Shown: positions 19,501-27,500 of the stretch, piece by piece | Layout: each line of letters starts with the position of its first letter | Position numbering within the stretch: position 1 is the first letter of the stretch | Origin: an uncultured Caldilineaceae bacterium | Lineage (GTDB): Bacteria > Chloroflexota > Anaerolineae > Caldilineales > Caldilineaceae | Assembly: GCA_951813625.1 (NCBI GenBank) | Contig: CATOTS010000010.1 | Coordinates: 35,353-99,352, forward strand | DNA: 64,000 bases | Reading direction: 5' to 3' | Translations under genes and position numbers: made by a program | The notes under the pieces: generated by a model | Told to the model about the DNA's origin: nothing | Seen by the model: only the letters and a program-made list of their open reading frames with translations | The model's database searches: none

Positions 19501-22500
19501 CGTCAGCTGGTTGTCGTGGAGGTACAAGAATATCAGTTTGTCGAGGCCGCCCAGTTCGCTGGGTATCGTCCCGGTCAGCACGTTGCTGCCGAGATCCAAA
19601 CTGCGCAGCTTGTCGAGGTCGCCCAAAAAGGTCGGTATCGTCCCCGTCAACCCGTTGTCCCCGAGCTCAAACACCTGCAATCTGCTCAGATTGCCCAGCT
19701 CCGTTGGTATCGTCCCCGTCAATATATTGTAGTCAAGGTACAGCCACTCCAGTTTCGCCAAATCACCCAGTTCGGAAGGAATCGTCCCTGCTATCTGGTT
19801 GTTGGTCAGAACCAGCTTCTTCAGGTTCGCAAGATTGCCCAGTTCGGAAGGAATCGTCCCTGTTATCCGGTTGCTGTCGATGTCCAGGTTCTCCAGCCTC
19901 GAGAGACCGCCTAGTTCAGTCGGAATCGAACCACTCAACCCGTTGTACTGAATGTCCATCTCTTTGAGCCGGGAGAGATTGCCGAACTCCGCCGGAATCG
20001 ACCCGCTCAGCCCATTCTGCGAGAGGTGTAACTCGGTTACACGGCCACTGGCATCAGTGGTGACGCCGTTCCATGTCCCGATCTCGTCCTCGCTCAGCCA
20101 GTTGGTGTTGTCCGTCCAATTGTCGCCGTCGGTCGCATTGTAGAACGCAACCAGCGCCTCCCTGTCCGACGCCGCATCCCGCCCATCGTCTTCGTCGAGA
20201 ATCACGAGCTGCTGCAAAGATTGCAGATCCGGCGTCGGCGTTGCCGTCGGCGTATCTGTCGGTGTCGGTGTCGCTGTAGCCGTGTCAGTCGGCGTCGGCG
20301 TTGCCGTTGGCGTGTCCGTCGGCGTAGGCGTTGCCGTTGGTGTATCTGTCGGCGTCGGTGTCGCGGTAGCCGTATCCGTCGGCGTCGGCGTCGCGGTAGC
20401 CGTATCAGTCGGCGTCGGCGTCGCGGTAGCCGTGTCAGTCGGCGTCGGCGTCGCTGTAGCCGTATCAGTCGGCGTCGGCGTCGCTGTAGCCGTATCAGTC
20501 GGCGTCGGCGTGTCCGTCGGGGCCGGAGCCCGCACCGTCGCTTCACTGCGGTTGAACAGCGGCTTGCCGCCGGCGGTGCAGACGCTCCCCTCTGCGCTGC
20601 ACAGGCTCGTGGCCGGCAGAATGACCCACACGTCCGCGCCCGCATTCGGCGCTATCGTGAACTGCCACAGGTCGCTGCGGCTGTCCACCTGCTCCGCACC
20701 CGTCACCGTGCCCCCGGTTACCAGCAGCGCATGGTCGCGCAGGTCGGCAGCGCTGGCATCGATCGCCTCGCTGAAGGCGACGCGGAAATTGAAAGCCGCT
20801 CCCGTATGGCCTGCCGGCATATCTTCAAAACTCGCCGTCAGGCTCGGCGTCGCTGTGGGTGTGGCCGTCGCCGTCGGCGTGTCAGTCGCCGTTGCCGTGG
20901 CTGTTGCTGTGGGTGTTGCTGTGGCTGTGGCTGTCGGCGTTGCCGTCGCCGTGTCAGTCGGCGTCGCAGTCGGCGTGTCCGTTGGATCCAACACCTGCAG
21001 AGAAAACGCCAATGGCGGCTCGATCGAAAGCTTCAAGTCCCTCGGCGCGCCGCCGTCGTAGTTCTGCACCCGCACCACAATGTGGCCGCCCGCCTCCACG
21101 TCGACCGTGACCTCCTCGTCCCCGTCAAAGCTGCGGTCCTGGTCGTCCCAGCCGCTGCCCTGGTCATCCCTGGCGTAGAGGTCGAAATCGTGGCCGTTCG
21201 GCAACGCGTCGGTCGTGATCGTCCACTCACCCGCGCGGTTGCCGACGTCCCAGCGGTAGTAGACCGACGCGCTCCTTGTCAGGTCAGCCACGTGGTCTAG
21301 TATCGAATGCGCGGTCACGCCGGTCGGGTCGCTGACAATGTACGGATCGGATGATGTCCCCGACCCGCTCGACGTGAATCCTTCAGGCGTCGCTGTCGGT
21401 GTTGGCGTAGGCGTCTCTGTGGGGGTCGGTGTTTCCGTCGCTGTCGCAGTCGGCGTGGCAGTGGCGCAAATAGGCAAGCCCAGGCTTGTCAACTCGTTAC
21501 CCTCCAACAAATTGACCGCGAGTGGAGGAATACATCCGCTTATACTGTTGCCGGACAGGTATAGGCTGGTAAGGCTTCTGATGTCGAGCAGAAAGGTCGG
21601 GAAGGCTCCGGTCAACTGGTTGTTGGCTAGATTGAGTGTCTGCAGGTTAGCAAAATCCCCCAGAGCAGTCGGGATGGTCCCCGTCAACTGGTTGTCCTGG
21701 AGATAGAGGTACTTCAGCCTGTCAAGGCCGCCCAATTCGGAAGGGATAGTACCGGTCAGCTGGTTGTTGCGGAGACTCATGTTTTCCAGCTCGTCAAGGC
21801 CTCCCAAGGCGGCAGGAATGGTCCCGGTCAACGTGTTAAAGGAGAGGTTCAGGTGTCTCAGGCCGTCAAGGTCTCCCAGTTGGGAAGGGACCGGCCCGGT
21901 AAGCCGGTTTGCGGAAAGGTCCAGAAGCCGCATGTGGTCGAGGCTGCCCAGAAAGGCGGGAACTTTTCCGCTCAACTGACTGTTCTCTAGAGTCAGAATC
22001 TTCAGGTTGTCGAGATCGCCCAGTTCCGCGGGGATGCCGCCGCCCAACGGGTTGTTGCCCAGAGCCAATGCCAGCAGGTTTTCGAGGTTGCCTAGAGCGG
22101 AAGGAATCGTCCCGGTCAGCTGGTTGGAGGCGAGGTTCAAATACTCGAGAGAACCGAGGTCTCCAATTGCGGCAGGGATGGTCCCGTCCAGCTGGTTGTG
22201 GTCGAGGTACAGGTCTTCCAGTTTGTCGAGGTTGCCCAGAACCGCTGGAACTGCCCCATTCAACTGGTTGCCGCCGAGCCTCAATTCCGTCACGCGGCCG
22301 TTGGCGTCGCTGGTGACCCCGTACCAGGTCCCGATCGGTTCCTGGCTGAGCCAGTTTGTCTTGTTGGTCCAGTTGGCGCCGTCCGTTGCGTTGTAGAGCG
22401 CGACCAGCGCCTCCCTGTCCGTGGCCGCGCTGTTGCCCTCAACCGTGGCCGTGGGTGTCGGTGTCGCGGTCGGCGTATCCGTCGGCGTCGCAGTTGACGT

Positions 22501-23520
22501 CTCCGTCGGCGTCGGTGTATCCGTCGCCGCAGAGGCAACGTCAGCCCGCACAATCCCGCTCCAGTCGCCTGAACTGCCGTTAAAACGCGCCCGCACCTTC
22601 ACCTTGTAGCGCACACCCTCGTCCAGCCCCGTTATCGTATACGTGTTCGTCGTCGGAAAAGCGTTGCCCGACGAGTCCGTCCACGTCTTGAAGCCCTCGT
22701 CCGTCCGCGCCCAGCTAAGCCGGTAGTCCACCGGCGTCTCCACCGGCGCATCCCACGTCACCTCCAGCACGCCGGCCTGGTTGCTCACCAGCCGTACCGC
22801 CCCAACCGAGCGGTCGTCCCCTGGCGTTGGCGTCGCTGTTGCAGTGGGCGTATCGGTCGGCGTTGCCGTCGGCGTTGGTGTCGCTGTCGGAGTCGGTGTC
22901 GCCGTTGGCGTATCGGTCGGCGTAGGAGTGGGCGTTGCCGTCGCTGTCGCTGTGGCCGTCGCTGTGGCCGTCGCTGTGGCCGTTGGAGTGGCAGTCGCTG
23001 TCGATGTCGCAGTCGGCGTTGCCGTCGGCGTGTCAGTCGGTGTCGCCGTAAACGTAGGCGTTGCAGTGAACGTCGGCGTATGCGTCGGTGTCGCTGTCGG
23101 CGATGCCGCTATGTCCGCCTCAACCACCTCGCTCCAGCCGCCGGGCCGGCCGTCGCCGGTCCCCTGGTAGCGGGCGCGCACCTTCACCTTGTAGCGCTCA
23201 CCTTCGTCCAGGCCGCTGACCGTATGCGTATTCGTCGTGGGGAAGGCATTGCCCGATAGGTCGGTCCACGTCTTGAAGCCATCGCCGACACGCGCCCAGG
23301 TCACACGGTAGTCTACCGGCGTCTCCGTCGGCACGTCCCAGGTAATCTCTAGCTCGCCGGGCTCGCTGCTCTCCAGCGCCAGGTTGTGGACCGCCTTCAC
23401 GTCCTCCTGCGCCGCCGCATCGTCTACCGCCGAAAGCAGCGCAAGGCATACCATCAGCAGCGCCGCCAGCAGCCAGACAAAGAGAACCTTATATAATGAA
23501 GACTTCCGCTCTACTGCCAA
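13567..23520 (-). CDS. Giant secreted FnIII/LRR/PPC multidomain surface protein
   Basis: A 3317-aa exported protein starting at TTG 23520 with AGGGGAAG about 10 nt upstream, a start context conserved in the paralogue at 31992. Order: signal peptide (1-38, ending AAAQ); two fibronectin III domains (about 42-132 and 233-330); LRR block 1 (363-683); PPC-like domain (713-835); an Ig-like SwmB-type domain (891-996); then LRR blocks 2 (1106-1386), 3 (1426-1796) and 4 (1830-2296); a second PPC-like domain (2356-2480); LRR blocks 5 (2516-2643) and 6 (2726-3317). All are separated by Thr-Pro linkers. Each LRR block opens with an LVALYNATxGxxW cap, uses 24-residue plant-type repeats (LSGSIPxELGNLxxL) and closes with a Cys. 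No LPXTG or transmembrane anchor is seen. A premature TGA removes a third PPC domain. Adhesion or ligand capture is a reasonable inference; no enzyme activity is seen. Confidence 0.9.
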   Translation of the reverse strand: MAVERKSSLYKVLFVWLLAALLMVCLALLSAVDDAAAQEDVKAVHNLALESSEPGELEITWDVPTETPVDYRVTWARVGDGFKTWTDLSGNAFPTTNTHTVSGLDEGERYKVKVRARYQGTGDGRPGGWSEVVEADIAASPTATPTHTPTFTATPTFTATPTDTPTATPTATSTATATPTATATATATATATATATPTPTPTDTPTATPTPTATPTPTATPTDTPTATATPTPGDDRSVGAVRLVSNQAGVLEVTWDAPVETPVDYRLSWARTDEGFKTWTDSSGNAFPTTNTYTITGLDEGVRYKVKVRARFNGSSGDWSGIVRADVASAATDTPTPTETSTATPTDTPTATPTPTATVEGNSAATDREALVALYNATDGANWTNKTNWLSQEPIGTWYGVTSDANGRVTELRLGGNQLNGAVPAVLGNLDKLEDLYLDHNQLDGTIPAAIGDLGSLEYLNLASNQLTGTIPSALGNLENLLALALGNNPLGGGIPAELGDLDNLKILTLENSQLSGKVPAFLGSLDHMRLLDLSANRLTGPVPSQLGDLDGLRHLNLSFNTLTGTIPAALGGLDELENMSLRNNQLTGTIPSELGGLDRLKYLYLQDNQLTGTIPTALGDFANLQTLNLANNQLTGAFPTFLLDIRSLTSLYLSGNSISGCIPPLAVNLLEGNELTSLGLPICATATPTATATETPTPTETPTPTPTATPEGFTSSGSGTSSDPYIVSDPTGVTAHSILDHVADLTRSASVYYRWDVGNRAGEWTITTDALPNGHDFDLYARDDQGSGWDDQDRSFDGDEEVTVDVEAGGHIVVRVQNYDGGAPRDLKLSIEPPLAFSLQVLDPTDTPTATPTDTATATPTATATATPTATATATATDTPTATATPTATPSLTASFEDMPAGHTGAAFNFRVAFSEAIDASAADLRDHALLVTGGTVTGAEQVDSRSDLWQFTIAPNAGADVWVILPATSLCSAEGSVCTAGGKPLFNRSEATVRAPAPTDTPTPTDTATATPTPTDTATATPTPTDTATATPTPTDTATATPTPTDTATATPTPTDTPTATPTPTDTPTATPTPTDTATATPTPTDTPTATPTPDLQSLQQLVILDEDDGRDAASDREALVAFYNATDGDNWTDNTNWLSEDEIGTWNGVTTDASGRVTELHLSQNGLSGSIPAEFGNLSRLKEMDIQYNGLSGSIPTELGGLSRLENLDIDSNRITGTIPSELGNLANLKKLVLTNNQIAGTIPSELGDLAKLEWLYLDYNILTGTIPTELGNLSRLQVFELGDNGLTGTIPTFLGDLDKLRSLDLGSNVLTGTIPSELGGLDKLIFLYLHDNQLTGTIPSELGDLEELLEVRIATNQLSGCVPKEWEEIASNDFDDLGLPFCTDATATPTPTATDTPTATPTDTPTATPTPTDTPTPTPTVEGDISPDRDALVALYNATRGPDWTNADNWLGSKPIGTWYGVTTDEDGRVTELRLAGNRLWGSMPAELGDLEELTYLDLSDNWMKGPMPAEWGDLDNLTHLDLHDTFLGGKIPAVLGDLDSLSYLDLRFSELGGSIPAELGNLDSLTHLDLSRNNLNYSIPAALGDLANLTYLDLQQNALSGSIPAALGKLESLTYLNLNRNNLSRPIPAALGDLANLQEFYAVYNQLPGPIPSELGSLASLQRLDLSRNRLSGSLPAGLGDLASLTYLDLSENRISGSIPTELGRLASLRRLDLSYNRMSGSLPAELGDLASLTYMSLGRNQFSGSIPAELGSLSGLSYLTLGGSQLSGCIPASLYLIPINNLASLGLPYCEDPGPTATPTATATPTATPTSTATATPTATISADPSDREVLVALYNATRGHVWTHSRNWLSGEPIGDWFGVTTDENGRVTELRLSRNELTGTIPVLLARLDNLKHLDMGFNRLVRGIPVELGNLDNLQVLDLSWNWDLDGSIPGQLGNLESLQELRLKNSGLSGGIPPELGNLTNLRVLDLYGNRDMGGAIPSELGGLANLTVLDLSYNDLSGSIPAELGNLGKLKELALHGNDLSGSIPSELGNLVKLERLRIGSNSFSGAIPSELGSLSSLQYMELGYNELNGSIPGALGSLTNLFYLGLDFNQLSGSIPAELGSLASLRYMLISANNLSGTIPAELGNLESVEWLSLSGNELSGSIPAELGNLDALEKMELGGNSLSGTIPAELGNLDNLRWMSLAGNKLSGSIPAALGDLDNLATLYLSSNELSGSIPSEMGNIRTLGGLYLESNQLTGPIPASFAKLVNLTIVYVTGNQLSGCVPDALRTVASHDFASLDLPFCGDATATPTATATSTPTATPTDTPTPTDTPTPTDTPTPTDTPTPTATPTPTNTPTPTATPEGFTSGGSGTSSDPYIISDPTGVTAHSILDHVADLSRRQSVYYRWDVGNRPGEWTITTDASPNGHDFDLYGRDDRGSGWDDQDRSGDGDESITVDVLADGHIVVRVQNYDGGAPTDLKLSIEAPDAVDPPVSDPTDTPTATATPTATATATATPTATPTVERSAATDKEVLVALYNATDGDNWGDNTDWLSSDPVGDWYGVTTDANGRVTMLSLNLNQLSGPLPAALGNLDQLQNLYLYDNQLTGKIPAELGNLGNLEKIFLSSNNFSGCIPKALFDVPTSDLDAISLPQCEDPTATPTATPTTTATATATATDTPTATATHTATATPTATATPTATPTHTETPTATPTATVTHTATATATPTATATHTATPTPAVNAAHREVLVALYNATGGGNWTNNDNWLSGEPLEDWHGVTTDAGGNVTDLYLRENNLSGSIPAELGNLESLRSLDLSSNRLSGPIPPELGNLGLLERLSLGPNELSGSIPTELGNLDNLTRLVLQINDLSGSIPSELGNLDSLEALWLNSNELSGSIPSALGNLDSLTRLHLSNNQLSGSIPSELGNLDSLEELTLDYNQLSGSIPSELGNLDSLTRLVLQINELSGSIPSELGNLDSLRTMFLGHNELSGSIPAELGDLANLTHLILSGNQLSGSIPSNLGSLTLTHLNLSNNQLSGSIPSALGNLGSLTLTHLNLSNNQLSGSIPSELGNLDSLEELTLDENQLSGSIPSELGNLDNLTRLVLQFNELSGSIPSELGNLDSLRTMFLGHNELSGSIPAELGDLANLTHFFLSSNQLSGSIPSNLGSLTLTQFNLSNNQLSGSIPSALGNLGSQTLTRLDLSNNQLSGSIPSALGNLDSLEDLTLDDNQLSGLIPSELGNLDNLTRLVLQLNELSGSIPSELGNLDSLRTMFLSHNELSGSIPAELGDLANLTYLFLSGNELSGCIPSVLRNVANNDLDELGLSFC
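13650..14960. repeat. Higher-order repeat of about 435 bp inside LRR block 6
   Basis: Three successive near-identical segments, each worth about six 24-residue LRRs. The marker string GAAACATCGT recurs at about 13731, 14165 and 14601, giving a period of 434-436 bp, and the flanking repeats follow in the same order. This is recent segmental duplication within the coding sequence, in frame. Confidence 0.75.
20229..20515. repeat. 30-bp tandem repeat encoding a TDTATATPTP linker
   Basis: About nine in-frame 30-bp units encode TDTATATPTP or TDTPTATPTP between the SwmB-like domain and LRR block 2. It is the longest and most regular of the Thr-Pro linkers and the likeliest to change in length by slippage or recombination. 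Confidence 0.75.
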
Positions 23521-23692
23521 ACCGGCTTCTTCCCCTCGCGCGATGCTGGATCCCTCTCCACCTTCTGCCTGCGTACACGTTCCCTCTCCTCGCGGCAGGT
23601 TCCAAGCCAGGATGATCCCTGGCCATTCCTATGCCATCACAGAGAATGGGCCCTCGCGGCCGGTAAAGCTAACGCCAGCCGCGTTCTACATC

Positions 23693-24075
23693 TCCTGTAC
23701 CGCAGCGGATTCGACCGCACGCGTCAATCCGGCCTCAACCGGGCCAATGCTGGTGATTGAATTGTCGAGAGTTTGGGGGAAGAATGCTTCCGGGGGTACG
23801 AGGTACAGCGCAGATTGATGCGCTGTCCATTCTGGAAAGCATGCCGAATGGAGAAAGGTGTATGTCTGACCGGCAACCCGTCCCAGATGATTCATAAAGA
23901 ATAATGTGAACTCTGACGGGAAATGAATGCCTATAATGTTGTTCTGAATGTCAATGGTATGACCTTTGACGCCGAGAGTATACAATCTGCACCCGGCGCC
24001 CGTCAAATGCGATTTCAACAATTCAGCGCAGCATTCGGACAGCCCTGATCCTGACATGGCCTCAATATAGACGGT
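23693..24075. repeat. Upstream-region repeat, copy A (5' of the 3317-aa gene)
   Basis: The 985-nt gap between the two giant genes holds no supported ORF. It contains two diverged copies of one 350-400-nt element. Copy A begins GTACCGCAGCGGATTCGACC, passes through CCGGCAACCCGTC and ends near a TATAGACGGTTGTC block. Copies B (24110-24495) and C (32165-32560) share the same block order. Copy A is the most diverged. Confidence 0.6.
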
Positions 24076-24109
24076 TGTCCTGCTCCCTGCTGTTGTGCCG
24101 GTGGTGGCT

Positions 24110-24495
24110 ACTCTGCGCCCGCGTCAATCCGGCCTCGACCCGGCCGACGCTGTCATCTGAATTGTCTGGAGATAGAGAGGCTGCCGCCGCACGAATCACA
24201 CTCTCCCGGGCGGAAGTGCGGGCCCTCCATTCAGGACCATGTCCCGAAAGGCGATAGGCAATTCTGTGACCGGCAACCCGTCGAAGCTAAGCCAAGAGGC
24301 GGATAAGAATGAATGCCGACGATGATTGCGCTATGCCAATTTCTTGATAATTCTGACAGTATATGCAACATCACCGAATGCCTTTCAATCCCGATTTCAG
24401 CCATTCAATGCTGCGAACCGGTCAGACTGATCTCGACACCCCTTCAGCCAAGACGGTTGTCGCACCCCCCCTTGATTCTGTCTCGGTCGCAGCTC
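24110..24495. repeat. Upstream-region repeat, copy B
   Basis: Closely similar to copy C at 32165-32560: shared blocks include CTGCCGCCGCACGAATCAC, CTCTCCCGGGCGGAAG, AAGCCAAGAGGCGGAT and TGCCAATTTCTTGAT. It ends 10 nt from the stop codon of the 2495-aa gene. Its place immediately downstream of one giant gene and upstream of the other marks the junction of a tandem gene duplication. Confidence 0.7.
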
Positions 24496-24504
24496 CGCCC
24501 ACTC

Positions 24505-27500
24505 CTACCAATCCGGGCCGCAGGTTGTCGGCATGGCGGTTTCGCCGAAAATTTCATCGACCAGCGCGGCCAGGTCGGCGTCGTATTCTGCCAGAGTCGT
24601 CGAGGCATGGTATCGATTCTGATACGAGTCGGTCAACTGGAACGAGACGGCCTGGCCGAAGTACTCCCAGTGGTTGGTGGCCGAATAGCTGCCTATCCAC
24701 AGACCGGCGTCGAGCGCATCCTCGTACATGGCCAGCAGACGGGGGTCGAAGGGGTCGGCTTCCAACAGGTAATGCACCAAGTGCGCAATCTCGTGAACCA
24801 TCGTGTGGCAGTACGGGTCATATTGCGGCGTGTGCGCGATCCAACTGAAGGTGTATTTCTGCGCCAGACCCCTGATGCCAGGTTCGATGCTGACGGCGGT
24901 GCGTTTGGCGGCGAGCTGTGCAAGCAGGTCGGGCCGGCTCTTGAACATACCGGTAATGACCCCCTGCGCCCGAATCAGATATGAATCAGGCGTGTACCAG
25001 GCGGTGAGCACGCCCACGCCGCCGGCTTCGGCGTACTTGCCAAAGGACGAAAGTCCGAGATAGGGCGGCGGCGCTGGGAACTGCGACCCGCTCACGACCG
25101 CCGCCTCCTCCTCCGACCAGGCGCCGCGGTTGTCGCTGGCGTCGCGGGCGCGCACGCGGAAGTAGTAGCTGCGGCCGTCGGTCAGCGCCGTGTGCGTGTG
25201 GGAGGTGGTGGTGAGCATCTCGCTTGCGCTGGCCCACAACTGGTCAGAGCTGTCCCACACCCAAAGGTCGTAGCTGGCGGCGTTCGTCACTGCGTCCCAC
25301 GTGACGGTGACCTGGCTGCCGGCGACGCTGGTCGTCAGGTTCTGCGGCACGCCCGGCGCAACCGCGCTCTGATCATCGGTGCATGTCGGCAGGCTGAGGC
25401 TGTCGAGCGCGGCCAACACATTTGTGTTTCTGATTGCAGTCCGGTCAAACGCTGCCGGCAGGCAGAGACTGTTGCCTGCCAGGTCTAGCCTCGACATCGT
25501 GGTGAGGTGGCGCAGCCCCTCGACCGGCCCGCTCAACTGGTTGTCCTGGAGCTGCAGCTGCCCCAGGTTGTTGAGTGCGCTCAGGTAGAGCAGCGGTCCG
25601 CTCAACTGGTTGTCGTACAAGACCAGTGAGTAGAGTCTGTTGAGTGCGCTCAGGTCCGGAATCGGGCCGCTCAACTGGTTGTCGGCGAGATGGAGAGTCC
25701 ACAATTGTGTCAGTGCGTTCAGGTCCGGGATTGTCCCGACCAGGTTGTTGGAAAAGAGATTCAGCTCGGTAACGCGACCGTTTTCATCGGTGGTCACGCC
25801 GTGCCAGGCGCCGATAGGTTCAGCGCTCAGCCAGTTGTCGTTGTTGGTCCAGTTGGCGCCGCCGGTGGCGTTGTAGAGCGCGACGAGCGCGGCGCGGTCG
25901 GCGGCTGCGGTCTGCGGGTCGGGCGGGGCCGGGGCCGGCGGCGGCGTGTCGGAACAGAAGTACAGGTCGGCCTGGTACATGTCCGAATCGGTGACGCCGC
26001 GCAACCCGTCGGGAACGCAGCCGCTCAGGCTGTTGTCTCTCAGGTATAACGACGTCAGGTTGGAGAGATTGCCCAGTTCGCTCGGAATCGAACCGCTCAG
26101 GTTGTTGTAGCGTATCCACAGCGTTTCGAGCGTCTCCAGATTGCCCAGCGTGCTTGGAATCGAACCACTCAGTTCGTTGGAATGCAGGTACAAGACTTCC
26201 ACGCTGTCGAGGTTGCCCAGTTCTGACGGAATCGGACCGCTCAGCCGATTGACCGCGAGCCGCAGCGACTCCAGCTTGTCCAGGTTGCCCAGCGTCGCCG
26301 GTATCGAACCGCTCAATTCGTTTCTGTCCAGCGACAGACCGGTCAGCTCGACCAGGTTGCCCAGCTCGCTTGGCAGCGAGCCGCTCAACTCATTGCTGCC
26401 CAGCGACAGCCTTGTCAGCTTGACCAGATTGCCCAGCCCGCTCGGTATCGAACCGCTCAAACTGTTGCTGCCCAGCGACAGATTGGTCAACTCGACCAAG
26501 TTGACCAGCTCGCTTGGCAGCGAGCCGCTCAACTCGTTGCTGCCCAGCGACAGACTTGTCAGCTTGACCAGGTTGCCCAGTTCGCTCGGAATCGAGCCGC
26601 TCAACTCGTTGCTGCTCAGCGCCAGGCCGGTCAGGTTGACCAGGTTGCCCAGTTCGCTCGGCAGCGAACCACTCAGATTGTTGCTGCTCAGCGACAGATA
26701 GGTCAGGTTGACCAGGTTGCCCAGTTCGCTCGGCAGCGAGCCGCTCAACTCGTTGCTGCCCAGCGACAGCCTTGTCAGGTTGACCAGGTTGCCCAGCTCG
26801 CTCGGCAGCGAACCGCTCAGATTGTTGTCGCTCAGGCTCAGGTCAGTCACCTTGCCGTCAGAATTCGTCCTGACGCCGTGCCAGGTGTCTATCGGTTCCT
26901 GGCTCAGCCAGTTGGTCTTGTCCGTCCAGTTGGTGCCGCCGGTGGCGTTGTAGATGGCGACGAGCGCGTCGCGGTCGGTGCCGTCGGCATCGGTGTCAGG
27001 CGTTGCCGTGGGTGTGACGGTTGCTGTCGTTGTGGGCGTGACGGTGGCCGTGGTTGTGGGCGTGGCGGTGGGCGTGGTTGTGGGCGTGGCGGTGGGCGTG
27101 GCGGTGGCCGTGGTTGTGGGCGTGGCGGTGGCTTCAAGCGCGGCGTCTGAACAGAACTGCAGGCCGGCATAGTCTATATCGGTGTCGGCGACGTCGCGCA
27201 GCCCGTCCGGCACACATCCGCTCAGTTCGTTGCCCGAGAGCGAAAGGGTGGTCAACTCGACGAGATTGCCCAGCTCACTCGGAATCGGGCCGCTCAGGTC
27301 GTTGTTGTAGAGCGACAGGGAGGTCAACTTGACGAGATTGCCCAGTTCGCTCGGAATCGAGCCGCTCAACTCGTTGCCCGAAAGCGACATCCTGGTCAGG
27401 TTGACGAGATTGCCGAATTCGCTGGGTAGCGGGCCGCTCAGTTCGTTGTTGTAGAGCGACAGGTTGGTCAGGTTGGAGAGCTTGCCCAGTTCGCTGGGCA

